NCBI RefSeq assembly: GCF_034555965.1 | Contig: NZ_JAYDCK010000003.1 | Location: 2,666,001 to 2,730,000 of the forward strand | Source of the DNA: Aquicoccus sp. G2-2 | GTDB lineage: Bacteria > Pseudomonadota > Alphaproteobacteria > Rhodobacterales > Rhodobacteraceae | Length of the DNA stretch: 64,000 nt | Reading direction: 5' to 3' | Part shown: positions 18,480 to 28,472 of the stretch, piece after piece | Layout of the letters: each line of letters starts with the position of its first letter | How positions within the stretch are numbered: the stretch's first letter is position 1 | Notes under the pieces: generated by a model | The model's input: only the letters and a program-made list of their open reading frames with translations | Told to the model about the DNA's origin: nothing | Database searches by the model: none | Made by a program: the position numbers and the translations under genes

Positions 18480-18976
18480 GGCACAAGCGCCCCGGCACCC
18501 GCCATCAGCCGCGTGGATATCTGATCGGCCAGAATCGTCATCAGCCGCTCCGCCGCATCGCGCCGCGCCGCCTGCGTGGCGGCAGTAGAGCCGGTCGCGG
18601 AATAGCCGGTAAAGCTCTGTGCATTGCCTGAAATCAGCACCTTGCCGCCATCGAGATCACGCAGCGCATAGGCGACTTGGCCAATCAGGTTAAACCGCGT
18701 GGTGATGTTGCTAGCGGTAATCGCCATCCGCTCCTGCTTGAGATCAAGAGCCAGTGAAAGCCCATAGCGCGGTGCCTCTGCCCGGCCCAGCCGCTGTTCA
18801 AGCTGGCGCACCAGAACATAGCTTTCCCTGTCGACTGGTTCATCAACCAGAACCGCGTTCTGCAACTGTGTCGCCGCCGCACCGGGCGCATAAACAGGCG
18901 TAAAACCACAGCCCGCAAGCGCCAGCGTCGCCGCTGCCGCCAAACTCAGAAATCCACGTCTGTCAGACCACCACAT
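18476..18976 (-). CDS. lptE: LPS-assembly lipoprotein LptE
   Basis: 166-residue outer-membrane lipoprotein that plugs LptD and helps deliver LPS. It has an N-terminal signal with lipobox LAGC (Cys near residue 23), then GFTPVYAPG, the usual LptE opening after the lipidated Cys. Its start lies within the 3' end of leuS (14-base overlap) and its stop overlaps holA. Similarity of LptE proteins is low, so the call rests on lipobox, length and the leuS-holA setting. Confidence 0.85.
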   Translation of the reverse strand: MWWSDRRGFLSLAAAATLALAGCGFTPVYAPGAAATQLQNAVLVDEPVDRESYVLVRQLEQRLGRAEAPRYGLSLALDLKQERMAITASNITTRFNLIGQVAYALRDLDGGKVLISGNAQSFTGYSATGSTAATQAARRDAAERLMTILADQISTRLMAGAGALVP

Positions 18977-21515
18977 TCACGATCCGCCCCGGAACAACAA
19001 TCACCTTCTTCGGGCCGCCATCGCCCAAAGCCTTGCGCACAGCATCCGTTCCCAGCGCCAGTTTTTCAACCTCTGCCTTGGCCATGTCACGCGGCACGCT
19101 GATCTCGGCCTTGCGCTTACCGTTTATCTGAACAGGCAAAGTCACCGTATCATCGACCAACAGGGCCGGGTCGGCCTTCGGCCACGGCGCTGTCGAAACC
19201 AGCCCCTCACCGCCCAGCATCTGCCACAGGCTTTCCGCAATATGCGGCGTCATCGGGCTCATCAATTGCGCCAGCACCCGCAACGCGTCGCGCTTGGCGT
19301 CGGCACCTGCCTGCGATTTCTGCACTACGTTGGTAAACGCATAAAGCTTGGCAATTGCGGCGTTGAAGCCAAAGCTTTCAATTCCCATCGTCACATCATG
19401 GATCGCCTTGTGCGTCTCGCGCAGCAATGCGTCATCAGCGCCTTTTGCGCCTGCGTTCTCGCCTTCCAGTTCCGCGGCAAGCCGGTAAACCCGGCTCAAA
19501 TGCTTGAACGCCGCTTCGGCCCCTGCCGCCGTCCATTCCACGTCCCGCTCCGGCGGGCTGTCGGAAAGCACGAACCAGCGCGCCGTATCCGCCCCGAAAT
19601 TCGAGATGATGTTCAGCGGATCAACCACGTTGTTCTTCGATTTCGACATTTTTGCCGACGGCACGATCTCCGCCTCGGCGCCGCCATCCTTCAGGAACGC
19701 CTTGCCATCGCGCAGATCAACCTCTTCGGGGTAATGATAAACCGGGCGCCCACCCTTGCCCTTGGTTTGGTAAATCGCGTGCGTCACCATGCCTTGCGTG
19801 AACAGCGCGTCGAACGGCTCTTTGCACTTCTCCGGCAAATGCCCGCAGATATGCATCGCCCGCGCAAAGAAGCGTGAATAAAGCAGGTGCAGAATCGCAT
19901 GTTCGATCCCGCCGATATACTGATCCACGTTCATCCAATAGTCCGCCTCGGCCAAATCGGTCGGCGTGTCGGCCCGTGGCGCGGTGAAGCGCGCGAAATA
20001 CCACGACGAATCGACAAACGTATCCATCGTATCGGTCTCGCGCCTTGCCGCCCCGCCACAGGCCGGGCAGGTGCAGGCGCGCCATGTCGGGTGCCGGTCC
20101 AGCGGATTGCCCGGCACGTCAAAGCTCACATCGTCAGGCAGGCGCACCGGCAGGTTCTCCTTGCGCTCCGGCACCACACCGCAGGCCTCGCAATGCACCA
20201 CCGGAATCGGGCACCCCCAATAGCGTTGCCGCGAAAGCCCCCAATCGCGCAGGCGGTATTGCGTCACCCCTTTGCCCCAGCCATGCGCCTCGGCAAAATC
20301 AATCGTCGCATCAATCGCCTCTTGCCCCGTGGCCACGTCAAGCCCGGCAAAATGATCGACCCAGCGCACCTTTTCGGTTTTCGGCGGCACAAACGCCTCT
20401 TTCACCACCGGCGCCGGATCATCCAGCGCATAAAACGTATCAATCACCGGCAAATCGTATTTCCGGCAAAAATCGAGGTCGCGCTGATCATGCGCCGGGC
20501 AACCGAAAATCGCGCCGGTGCCGTAATCCATCAAAATGAAATTGGCGATCCAGACCGGCAGTTCCCAATTTGGGTTCAGCGGATGTTTCACCTTCAACCC
20601 AGTATCGCAGCCCAGCTTCTCGGCCTTCTCGATGGCCTCTTCGGTCGTGCCGCCCTTGCGCATACCCGCTACCGCCGCGGCAAGCGCCGGGTCTTTCGCC
20701 TCCAACTCTCTTGCCAAGGGATGATCCGGCGAAATCCCGATGAACGACGCGCCCATCAACGTGTCGGGCCGCGTGGTGTAAACCGTGATCGGCTCGCCGC
20801 CATCCGCCCGCTCGAACGCAAATTCCAACCCGCGTGAGCGCCCGATCCAGTTTTCTTGCATCAGCCGCACCTTGGCGGGCCAGTTTTCCAGCCCGTCCAG
20901 CGCCTCCAGCAATTCCTCACTGAAATCGCTGATCTTGAAGAACCACTGCGTCAACTCACGCCGTTCAACTTCGGCCCCGGAACGCCAACCCTTGCCGTCA
21001 ATCACCTGCTCATTGGCAAGCACGGTCATGTCCACCGGGTCCCAGTTCACCACCGCGTTCTTGCGGTAAACCAGCCCCTTTTCAAGGAAATCAAGGAAAA
21101 GCGCCTGTTGCTGGCCATAATATTCCGGGTCACAAGTGGCGAACTCCCGGCTCCAGTCAATCGACAGCCCCAGCGGCTTCATCTGCCCGCGCATGTCAGC
21201 GATATTCTTATAGGTCCAGTCCTTCGGGTGGCCACCACTGGCCATCGCGGCATTCTCCGCTGGCATCCCGAACGCATCCCACCCCATCGGGTGCAGCACG
21301 TTGAAGCCATTGGCCAGCTTGTAGCGCGCGATCACATCGCCCATCGTATAGTTGCGCACATGCCCCATATGGATGCGCCCCGACGGATAAGGGAACATCT
21401 CCAGCACGTAATACTTCGGCTTGTCGGCGCTGCTGACAGCACGGAAAATCCCCGCCTTGTCCCAGGCGTCCTGCCAGTTGCGCTCGATCTCTGCGGCGGT
21501 GTAGCGGCTCATCAT
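18963..21515 (-). CDS. leuS: Leucyl-tRNA synthetase
   Basis: Charges tRNA-Leu; 850 residues. The class I signature is [11 protein letters not shown] near residue 45, and the KMSKS loop is seen as AKMSKSKNN at about residue 620. The zinc and editing (CP1) regions lie between, with [11 protein letters not shown] marking the editing domain. Two ATG codons in tandem (21515, 21512) are possible starts, with AAGGG upstream. First gene of the leuS-lptE-holA set. Confidence 0.97.
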   Translation of the reverse strand: MMSRYTAAEIERNWQDAWDKAGIFRAVSSADKPKYYVLEMFPYPSGRIHMGHVRNYTMGDVIARYKLANGFNVLHPMGWDAFGMPAENAAMASGGHPKDWTYKNIADMRGQMKPLGLSIDWSREFATCDPEYYGQQQALFLDFLEKGLVYRKNAVVNWDPVDMTVLANEQVIDGKGWRSGAEVERRELTQWFFKISDFSEELLEALDGLENWPAKVRLMQENWIGRSRGLEFAFERADGGEPITVYTTRPDTLMGASFIGISPDHPLARELEAKDPALAAAVAGMRKGGTTEEAIEKAEKLGCDTGLKVKHPLNPNWELPVWIANFILMDYGTGAIFGCPAHDQRDLDFCRKYDLPVIDTFYALDDPAPVVKEAFVPPKTEKVRWVDHFAGLDVATGQEAIDATIDFAEAHGWGKGVTQYRLRDWGLSRQRYWGCPIPVVHCEACGVVPERKENLPVRLPDDVSFDVPGNPLDRHPTWRACTCPACGGAARRETDTMDTFVDSSWYFARFTAPRADTPTDLAEADYWMNVDQYIGGIEHAILHLLYSRFFARAMHICGHLPEKCKEPFDALFTQGMVTHAIYQTKGKGGRPVYHYPEEVDLRDGKAFLKDGGAEAEIVPSAKMSKSKNNVVDPLNIISNFGADTARWFVLSDSPPERDVEWTAAGAEAAFKHLSRVYRLAAELEGENAGAKGADDALLRETHKAIHDVTMGIESFGFNAAIAKLYAFTNVVQKSQAGADAKRDALRVLAQLMSPMTPHIAESLWQMLGGEGLVSTAPWPKADPALLVDDTVTLPVQINGKRKAEISVPRDMAKAEVEKLALGTDAVRKALGDGGPKKVIVVPGRIVNVVV

Positions 21516-21672
21516 TCAATGCCCTTCATATCGGCAAATTCTTGTGTCGTTCGGGGTGATATGCGCCACAGGCGCGATCGTCCAGTCTGCATTGGCCGCG
21601 CCTGCGCGCTGGGCAAGCGAAATTATTGCGCTATAACGGGCATCGGGGGCAAAACTCGAGCACATAAAATAC

Positions 21673-22940
21673 ATGAAAATCCTCTTCATTCATCAGAATT
21701 TTCCGGGCCAGTTCAAACACCTCGCCCCGGCACTGGCCGCGCAAGGCCATGAGGTCGTGGCCCTCACGCTCCGGGTCAGCAAAGCGGCCAATTGGGCGGG
21801 CGTGCGCGTCCTGCCCTACAAGGTATCCCGCAAATCCGGGCAGGCGGTGCATCCATGGCTTGTCGATCTCGACACCAAACTCACGCGGGGGAGGCCTGCT
21901 TTCATGCCGCCACCAAGCTACACGCCTCAGGGTTTGCGCCGGATGTGATCATCGCGCACCCCGGTTGGGGCGAAGCCATGTTCCTCAAGGATGTCTGGCC
22001 CGACGCCCGCATCGGCCTTTATTGCGAGCTTTACCACCGCGCGGAGTATCCCCACACCGGATTTGATCCCGAATTTCAGCCCGAGAGCGCCACAACCGAA
22101 CCTCTCCGCCTGCGGATGAAAAACATCAACAACCACCTCAACTTCGCCCTTGGCGATGCCGGGCTTAGCCCGACCCGGTTTCAGGCCGATACCTTCCCTG
22201 AAAGCTTCCGCGACAAGATCACCGTCTGCTTCGACGGGATCGACACCGAACATCTACTGGCGAAGCCGGATGTCAGCTTCCCGCTCGACGGCGGCCCTAC
22301 GCTCACCCGCGCGGATGAGGTCATCACTTTCGTCAATCGTAATCTTGAACCGTATCGCGGCTATCACATCTTCATGCGCGCCCTGCCGCAGCTTCTGAAA
22401 AATCGCCCCAACGCACATGTCCTGATCGTCGGCGGGGACGAGGTAAGCTACGGCGCCCGCCCGCCCAAGGGCCAGACATGGAAGCAAACCTTCATTGACG
22501 AGGTGCGCCCGAAAATCCCCGATGACGCGTGGGCGCGGGTCCATTTCCTTGGCCGCATCCCCTATCCGCGCTTCGTGTCCCTGCTTCAGCTAAGCCGGGT
22601 GCATGTCTATCTCACATACCCTTTCGTGCTAAGCTGGTCCCTGTTCGAAGCGATGAGCACTGAAACTGCGATCATCGCCTCTGATACCGCGCCGGTGCGC
22701 GAATTGCTCACCGATGGCGAAACCGCGCGTCTGGTTGATTTCTTCGATGGCAGCGCACTCGTTACAGAAATCAGCGCACTGCTCGACAACCCGGCTGAAC
22801 GCGCCCGACTCGGTGCCAATGCGCGTGCGCATGTCGTTGAAAACTACGATCTTCAGGCCACCTGCCTGCCAAAGCAGCTTGAGTGGGTCACCACACTGGC
22901 CGCCCTGCCGCCACGCGCCATGGATGCGCCCTGCGCCTGA
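21673..22940 (+). CDS. Glycosyltransferase family 4 type; frameshifted
   Basis: Restored length about 422 residues. The N-terminus MKILFIHQNFPGQF is a typical GT4 opening. The C-terminal donor-binding half shows VNRNLEPYRGYHIFMRALP, HVLIVGGDEVSYG, then YLTYPFVLSWSLFEAM and the acidic EAMSTETAIIASD stretch. The frame breaks at a G5 run (21887-21891): one added G joins DTKLTRG to EACFHAATKLHASGF. Read literally, the first piece stops at 21948 and a second overlapping frame carries the rest. It stands alone between leuS and a convergent lipoprotein gene, away from the glycan cluster, so its acceptor is unknown. Confidence 0.82.
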
Positions 22941-22974
22941 TCCGCACCCGCCCGTCACGCGGGCGAACGCTGGC

Positions 22975-23502
22975 TCAATACCGCTTGTCTTTGATCCGCA
23001 ACTGCCGTGCGCGCGCCAGAATGGCATCTTCAATCGCGCGCTGCGTGCCCGCCGCGACCGGCCCGCCGCGTGTTGCCACCGCCACAGTAAGCGAGCGCGC
23101 ATCCAGCGCCGGATCCTTGATGTAAACCGTCGCGCGATACGCCCGCCCGCCGCCGGGCGGCGTGCCAAAGCCGGTCACGATCACCCCGGTAAACGGATCA
23201 ATATCCTTGATCGGCAAGAAGTTCAGCACATCAAGCGAGGCATTCCACAAATAGCGGTTCACCTGAACCGTGGTGCCGGTATCCTTGCGCTTGAACAGAT
23301 CGAAAATCGAAGTCTGGCCAACCTGGCTTTGCCCGCCGCGGCCCTCAAGCACCGGCTCACCGGCGTCGTCCTGCGTATCGACAGCGTCGCTCGCCCCGCC
23401 AAAGCCCACCGGCCCGAACGACCCCACGCTGCGGCCACACGAGGCCAACGTAAAGGCCAACAGCCCCGCTGCCATGAGTTTATAGACGTTTGCGGCCTTC
23501 AT
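22975..23502 (-). CDS. DUF3576 family lipoprotein
   Basis: About 175-residue predicted lipoprotein. The signal runs MKAANVYKLMAAGLLAF with lipobox LASC. The mature part includes LWNASLDVLNFLPIKDIDPFTGVI and a C-terminal RRDARSL-like region of the DUF3576 family, common in Alphaproteobacteria and of unknown function. Start set at 23502, where the signal peptide begins. Convergent with the glycosyltransferase gene. Confidence 0.8.
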   Translation of the reverse strand: MKAANVYKLMAAGLLAFTLASCGRSVGSFGPVGFGGASDAVDTQDDAGEPVLEGRGGQSQVGQTSIFDLFKRKDTGTTVQVNRYLWNASLDVLNFLPIKDIDPFTGVIVTGFGTPPGGGRAYRATVYIKDPALDARSLTVAVATRGGPVAAGTQRAIEDAILARARQLRIKDKRY

Positions 23503-23838
23503 AAGATCTGCCCCTCTGGTGCCCTTCTTTTCCTCTCCTACCCAAGCACCGCCCAAGGGGCAAGGTTTATCGCGCGAATCTCATGCCACATTCCCACACC
23601 AATCCCGCCACATTTCGGCCTTATTTCACGCCCGCTCACTCAGGCCATGCCCCTGCTTTCATAGGGATTATGCAACTCCCACGCCGAATGTGTGGCTTTG
23701 CTGCACCAATCCCCTCCCCAAGAACACCGCCGCTTTGTCCTTTCCTTGCATTGCCCCCCCATTTGGAGCGAGACAAGCGCCATACCCAAATCGGATTCCC
23801 CGTTTTGGGCGCATGACTGGAAACCCGAGGGAAAAAAC
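23503..23838. promoter_or_regulatory. Intergenic leader between lipoprotein gene and porin
   Basis: About 335 bases between divergent genes; expected to hold promoters for both. The porin ATG is preceded by CCGAGGG. No convincing -35/-10 pair, operator or small RNA is recognised by eye; the long leader is compatible with post-transcriptional control, as often seen for outer-membrane porins. Confidence 0.4.
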
Positions 23839-24792
23839 ATGAAAAAGATTCTCTTCGCAACGACGGCAATCGTCGCGACCGCAAGCGTCGCCGCAGCCGA
23901 CGTATCGTTCAGCGGCTACGGCCGTTTTGGTGTCGTCCACCTTGGTGCGGCCCCCTCTAGCAGTATGGTCTACTCGCGTCTGCGTCTTCAGATCGACATG
24001 ACCACCGAAGCCGACAACGGCCTGACCTTTGGCGCGCGTCTGCGTCACGAGCAGGACAACAACAAGGGCTTTATCACCAGCAGCACCACCTTTGTGCCCG
24101 TCCCTGCCGCCGGCGTTGGCGCCTTCAACGCAGCACGCTTCTACGCCAAAGCAGGCGGTTTTGAAGTTGGCACTGGCAACATCTACGGTGCCATCGAATT
24201 CATGCCCGGCAACTACGCTGCCACGCAATCGGCAGGTACAGGCCTCTCTGGTCTTGGCTTCCAAGACATCGTGACCGGCAACTCCGGTGGCTGGGATGCG
24301 TATTCGTCCAAAGGCAACGGCGCTGCCGGTCGTCAGGGTGTTGAAGTTCGCTACTCGGCTGGCGATTTCAGCGGCCATCTGTCCTACAGCAAAGGTGGCG
24401 GCACCAAGCGGACCGCAGCGTTCGTCGCATACACCTTCAACGGCTGGACCGCAGCTCTGGGTTACCAGGACGGGAACGTCGGTGCTGTTGCCAACGATAT
24501 CGTGGCTCTGACCGTGTCCGGCAAAATCGGCAACTTTGGCCTTGATATCGGCATGTCCGACGTCAGCGGCGCAACCAACAACCGTTACGTCGTTCGCGGC
24601 TACATGGATGTTGGCGCGGCAACCAAGCTGAACGCTTACATCTCGAACCAAAAAGGTGCAGGCGCCGAAGACAACTCCTTCGGCCTGGGCGTGTCCCACA
24701 GCCTCGGCGGTGGTGCTTCGGTTGAAGGCGGCGTTGTTCGTGACTTCGCTGGCAACACCAACGCTGACCTCGGTGTTCGCTTCAACTTCTGA
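23839..24792 (+). CDS. Outer-membrane porin (Rhodobacter type)
   Basis: 317-residue trimeric porin precursor. A clear signal peptide (MKKILFATTAIVATASVAAA) is followed by VSFSGYGRFGV, the first beta strand. Alternating hydrophobic strands continue to a C-terminal Phe (LGVRFNF), the usual signal for BAM-dependent insertion. Codon use is visibly biased toward C-ending codons, as expected for a highly expressed gene. Forms a general diffusion channel. Followed by a strong terminator. Confidence 0.92.
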   Translation: MKKILFATTAIVATASVAAADVSFSGYGRFGVVHLGAAPSSSMVYSRLRLQIDMTTEADNGLTFGARLRHEQDNNKGFITSSTTFVPVPAAGVGAFNAARFYAKAGGFEVGTGNIYGAIEFMPGNYAATQSAGTGLSGLGFQDIVTGNSGGWDAYSSKGNGAAGRQGVEVRYSAGDFSGHLSYSKGGGTKRTAAFVAYTFNGWTAALGYQDGNVGAVANDIVALTVSGKIGNFGLDIGMSDVSGATNNRYVVRGYMDVGAATKLNAYISNQKGAGAEDNSFGLGVSHSLGGGASVEGGVVRDFAGNTNADLGVRFNF

Positions 24793-24822
24793 TCTCAGAA
24801 GTTCCGAACATCTCGGATAAGG

Positions 24823-24850
24823 AAGGGCAGGTCTTCGGACCTGCCCTTTT
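24823..24850 (+). terminator. Rho-independent terminator of the porin gene
   Basis: A perfect 11-base-pair stem (AAGGGCAGGTC / GACCTGCCCTT) with a TTCG tetraloop at 24834-24837, followed by a T-rich stretch. Located 30 bases after the porin stop. Confidence 0.9.
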
Positions 24851-24902
24851 CTTTGGCGGCACTTGGTGTTCATTCGGCCTGAACCAACATGCCGGAACCC
24901 CC

Positions 24903-25555
24903 ATGCCCCTTGCCGAAATCAAATCCCGCATCGCACAGGCCGAAACCAACGCGGGCCGCGCCCCCGACTCGGTCAATCTCATCGCCGTCTCCAAGGTGCA
25001 GCCCAACGCCCACGTCCACGCCGTTCTTGACGAAGGCCAGCGCCTTTTCGGTGAAAACCGCGTGCAGGAGGCCGCCGGAAAGTGGCCCGCCTTCCGCGAA
25101 GAATTTTCCGATGTGCGCGTCCACCTGATCGGCCCCTTGCAAACCAACAAGACCCGTCAGGCGTTTGAGCTATTCGAAGCGATTCACTCGGTTGACCGCC
25201 CCAAACTCGCCCGCACCATCGCCCGCATCGCACAGGAAGAAGGCCACTGCCCCGAGCTTTTCATTCAGGTCAACACCGGCGAAGAACCGCAGAAAGCAGG
25301 CGTCCTGCCCGCCGATGCCGATGCCTTCATCGCCGAATGCCGCGCGATGGACCTCGCTCCCGTCGGCCTGATGTGCATCCCCCCGGCGGAGGAAGCACCA
25401 AGCCTGCATTTCGCGCTTCTGGCCAAGATTGCGGCGCGCAATGGCCTCACCGGCCTCTCCATGGGGATGAGCAGCGATTTCGAACGCGCCATTGCTCAGG
25501 GCGCCACCCATGTCCGCGTCGGTTCGGCCATTTTCGGCGAACGCACCCCGGCTGA
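24903..25555 (+). CDS. YggS-family PLP-binding protein; 3' frameshift
   Basis: PLP-homeostasis protein (YggS/PROSC family). The PLP Lys is at about residue 31 in LIAVSKVQP, followed by FGENRVQE and HLIGPLQTNK, then LSMGMSSDFE and HVRVGSAIFG near the end. Families of this type stop soon after GxAIFGxR. Here one missing C at the C4 run 25546-25549 turns a terminal R-T-P-G-stop into a long Pro-rich tail read to 25730. With one C added the protein is about 217 residues, normal length. Confidence 0.88.
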
Positions 25556-25788
25556 GCATCCGCCCAACAGGGCGACAAGACCGTTGCCACCGCGAAAACC
25601 CAGCCCCACCGCGCCCGCGCTATCAGAGCCGCCGGGAAGTAGCACCGCTCAAATTACGACTGCGGGGGCGCCCAGCCCCGCAGCGCCCGCCCCTCTCCAC
25701 GGGCGGGCACGGCGGTGGCACATTGCTTGACGCTTGACGCAAGCGGCGAGCGCGCGGCGTTCCACCATTCGAAATCGCCGCCGGTTCG
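25556..25788. terminator. Convergent intergenic region with two perfect hairpins
   Basis: Between the convergent YggS and L,D-transpeptidase genes. CTGCGGGG (from 25660) pairs with CCCCGCAG (to 25683). GCCCGCCC (from 25685) pairs with GGGCGGGC (25701-25708). Neither is followed by a long T-run. Likely a two-sided termination zone. A short direct repeat (GCTTGAC twice, 25725-25738) is also present. Confidence 0.5.
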
Positions 25789-26295
25789 TCAGCGGCTCGC
25801 CATGCTCTCCGGCACAACAAGCAGCGTTCCCGGCCTGACTCGCGCCGCGATCCAGCGGATATGCGCCCTTGAAAAAGCAATGCAGCCCTCTGTCGGAAAT
25901 CCCGGCCGCCGCCACTGATGCAGAAATATGGCCGAGCCTTTCCCCGCCGCCGCATCGGGCCAGTTCCAATCCGTCACCAGCACAATATCATAAAGCGGAT
26001 CAGCCCGGCGTAACCGCTCGTGACTGCCGCCATAGGGCACACGCACCAGATTGTTGTAATCCGCCGCCCCGCTCTCATCCGACCACAAATCACACGCGCC
26101 AATCGGCTCCGCCCAATCACTCGGTGCGGCCATCCTGTCGGGTCGGTAAAGCACCTGCACGATCCGGTGTCGGCCACTTGGCGTCGCGCCGTCGCCCTCG
26201 CGCTTGTCGCGGCCCACCCCGCCACGTCCAACAGAACATGGAAACACCCGCCCAGCAAAGCGCAGCCCTTGGCGCGTCAGCACCATATCGCTCAA
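25789..26295 (-). CDS. L,D-transpeptidase (YkuD) family protein
   Basis: 168-residue protein with the YkuD catalytic block near the C-terminus: FLHQWRRPGFPTEGCIAF, with the nucleophile Cys at about residue 138 and the preceding His. Such enzymes form 3-3 crosslinks or attach proteins to peptidoglycan. No signal peptide is evident at this start, which is odd for a periplasmic enzyme; several compact YkuD proteins share this. It ends opposite the YggS gene. Confidence 0.82.
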   Translation of the reverse strand: MSDMVLTRQGLRFAGRVFPCSVGRGGVGRDKREGDGATPSGRHRIVQVLYRPDRMAAPSDWAEPIGACDLWSDESGAADYNNLVRVPYGGSHERLRRADPLYDIVLVTDWNWPDAAAGKGSAIFLHQWRRPGFPTEGCIAFSRAHIRWIAARVRPGTLLVVPESMASR

Positions 26296-27395
26296 AGCAA
26301 ATGCCCCGATTTCGCAGCTTTAGTGGCGAGATAGGCGCGATTCTGCGCGGTTTTTCCTACCTTAAGCGGAACCCGCTCCACCACGTCGATACCATGCGCT
26401 TTCATCATCTCAATCTTGCGCGGGTTGTTGGTAAGAAGCCGCACAGCGCTGAACCCCATGTCGCGTAAAATCTGCGCGCCAATGCGAAAATCCCGCTCGT
26501 CATCTTCAAAGCCCAACCGATGATTGGCCTCCACCGTGTCAAACCCTTGATCTTGCAAGGAATAAGCCCGCATCTTGTTGGCAAGCCCAATCCCGCGCCC
26601 CTCCTGATTAAGGTAAAGCAGAACCCCGGCACCCGCCGCACCCATCTGTTCCTGCGCCGCATGAAGCTGCGCGCCGCAATCGCATTTCAGCGACCCTAAA
26701 ACATCGCCGGTAAAACACGCCGAATGCAGCCGCGCCAGCACCGGCGCGTCGCGCGATGGCCGCCCGATCTCAATGGCATAATGCTCTTCCGCACCATCTT
26801 CGGGGCGAATCACATGAAGCCGCCCCACCCCGGCCAGCGCCATCGGCAACCGCGCCGCCACCACCGGATGCAAATCACTTACCGCTTCCAGCACCGGACT
26901 GGCCAGCGGTTCTCGCACCAGCGTCAGGTTATGCGCCGCCGCAAACCCGGTGCCATCCCCCAGATCAAGCACCAGCGCCGCAGGCAAAAGCCGCGCGCTT
27001 TTTGCCAGCCGAATCGCCAAGCGGTGCAATCCGGCCTCTCCGCCCCGCGCGCTGACAAGTGGTCCTTTCATCGGCGCTTTCAGATCATCCGCCGGGTCTG
27101 CAATGCTCGCGATCCATCCCGGCTCAGCCCCCTCAGGCAGTTCTATCCGCGCCAGATCGCTGTCATAAGCGCGCGCCTTCAACGTCTCCGCCCGGCGCGC
27201 GGTAATTGCCAGTACCGCCGCCATACCCGTTTCGCGCGCAAGCCCAAGCAGGTCAGCCAACCGCCCCGGCTCCAGCGCCTCTGCCGCAAGCATCACCACC
27301 GCACCGCCTGCGCCTTCCAACACCACCGGCACACCCATGCGCAAATCCGCGCGCGCGCGCGCCAGTGTCTCAACGATATCCGGGGCAAAACTCAT
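26292..27395 (-). CDS. ribA: GTP cyclohydrolase II with N-terminal extension
   Basis: First step of riboflavin synthesis from GTP. 367 residues. The C-terminal half carries the catalytic domain: zinc ligands in CFTGDVLGSLKCDCG and the LNQEGRGIGLANK loop. The N-terminal about 170 residues are an alphaproteobacterial extension that resembles a degenerate DHBP-synthase-like part and lacks an obvious active site. The stop overlaps the L,D-transpeptidase start by 4 bases, so the two are probably co-transcribed. Confidence 0.9.
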   Translation of the reverse strand: MSFAPDIVETLARARADLRMGVPVVLEGAGGAVVMLAAEALEPGRLADLLGLARETGMAAVLAITARRAETLKARAYDSDLARIELPEGAEPGWIASIADPADDLKAPMKGPLVSARGGEAGLHRLAIRLAKSARLLPAALVLDLGDGTGFAAAHNLTLVREPLASPVLEAVSDLHPVVAARLPMALAGVGRLHVIRPEDGAEEHYAIEIGRPSRDAPVLARLHSACFTGDVLGSLKCDCGAQLHAAQEQMGAAGAGVLLYLNQEGRGIGLANKMRAYSLQDQGFDTVEANHRLGFEDDERDFRIGAQILRDMGFSAVRLLTNNPRKIEMMKAHGIDVVERVPLKVGKTAQNRAYLATKAAKSGHLL

Positions 27396-27537
27396 CGCAT
27401 TTCCTTACGTCACGCTCCGCGCGCTTGAAACATTTCCCCGCCGCTTTACACGGTCCCGTGAAAAGTTGCAGCAAATCTTGCCGAAGCGCCTGATCATCCT
27501 CATGTCAGTATCACACGAAATTGAGGAGGTCAGTTGA

Positions 27538-28224
27538 ATGGCACAGCTCAAAAAAATTCTGCTCGTCGATGATGACGAAGACTTGCGCGAAGCCCTTTCG
27601 GAACAGTTGGTAATGACCGAAGACTTCGACGTTTTCGAAGCTGGCAATGGCGCAGAGGCGCTTACCCGTGCCAAGGAAGCGATCTATGATCTCGTTATCC
27701 TCGATGTTGGCCTGCCTGATACCGATGGCCGTGAACTTTGCCGGGTGATGCGCAAACAAGGCGTCAAATCCCCGATCCTCATGCTCACCGGCCATGACAG
27801 CGACGCCGACACCATCCTCGGGCTTGATGCGGGCGCCAATGATTATGTCACCAAGCCCTTCAAGTTTCCGGTGCTTCTGGCCCGTATCCGCGCCCAGCTT
27901 CGCCAACACGAACAATCCGAAGACGCGGTTTTTCAGCTTGGGCCATACACCTTCAAACCGGCGGTAAAGATGCTGGTTACCGAAGACGAGCGCAAGGTGC
28001 GCCTGACGGAAAAGGAAACCAACATCCTGAAATTCCTCTACCGTTCCTCCGAAGGCGTCGTCGCCCGTGACGTGCTGCTGCATGAGGTCTGGGGCTATAA
28101 CGCAGGCGTTACCACGCACACGCTGGAAACCCATATCTACCGCTTGCGTCAGAAGATCGAACCAGACCCCTCCAACGCCCGCCTGCTGATCACCGAATCC
28201 GGCGGTTACCGGCTGATGGCCTAA
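27538..28224 (+). CDS. cenR: OmpR-family response regulator (CenR-like)
   Basis: 228-residue two-component regulator. Receiver domain: acidic DDDED at residues 11-15, phospho-acceptor Asp near residue 56 in LVILDVGLP, and the TKPF Lys. The C-terminal winged helix shows RLTEKETNILKFLYR and HTLETHIYRLRQKIEPDP. The N-terminus and overall sequence fit CenR, an essential envelope regulator in Alphaproteobacteria; the symbol is by recollection of family features. No kinase gene is adjacent, as is usual for cenR. A strong ribosome-binding site (GAGGAGG) precedes the ATG. Confidence 0.82.
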   Translation: MAQLKKILLVDDDEDLREALSEQLVMTEDFDVFEAGNGAEALTRAKEAIYDLVILDVGLPDTDGRELCRVMRKQGVKSPILMLTGHDSDADTILGLDAGANDYVTKPFKFPVLLARIRAQLRQHEQSEDAVFQLGPYTFKPAVKMLVTEDERKVRLTEKETNILKFLYRSSEGVVARDVLLHEVWGYNAGVTTHTLETHIYRLRQKIEPDPSNARLLITESGGYRLMA

Positions 28225-28299
28225 ATGTCACAGCGCGGCGCATGTATGGAATACCTGACTTATCTATACCCTACCGAATGTGTATCTTGTGGTTGCAAG

Positions 28300-28386
28300 T
28301 ACAGTTAAACGATCCCGTTGCATGTGCGGGTTATCGCATGCACCTCCCTGTTGGACTTGGCCCGGGTTTTTCCCGGGTCTTTTTTG
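28300..28386 (+). ncRNA. Candidate small RNA (MmgR/ar14-suhB-like)
   Basis: The gap between cenR and xthA contains a compact structured segment. A hairpin is formed by GCATGTGCG (28320-28328) and CGCATGC (28335-28341). It is followed by a single-stranded-looking CACCTCCCTGTTGG stretch, then a GC-rich terminator stem with T6. The unpaired CCTCCCT motif ahead of a strong terminator recalls the alphaproteobacterial ar14/MmgR (suhB) family, whose members can pair with Shine-Dalgarno regions. The 5' end is not defined; it could also be a 3' product of the cenR transcript. Confidence 0.45.
28359..28385 (+). terminator. Rho-independent terminator
   Basis: GGCCCGGG pairs with CCCGGGTC (one G-U) around a T4-5 loop, followed by TTTTTT. 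Lies about 135 bases after the cenR stop, which suggests it ends a separate or long 3' transcript. Confidence 0.85.
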
Positions 28387-28472
28387 TCAGCCATACAGCC
28401 TGTTTCCGCTCTGGCATCTAGCGCCCGGTCTGCTAGCCTGCACCGCAAACAACAGGAAACGAGCCGCCGCAT

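Noticed and set aside
23668-24873. A 401-codon minus-strand frame opposite the porin
   Set aside because: Complement of a codon-biased, highly expressed gene; Cys/His-rich composition without domain pattern and no ribosome-binding site.
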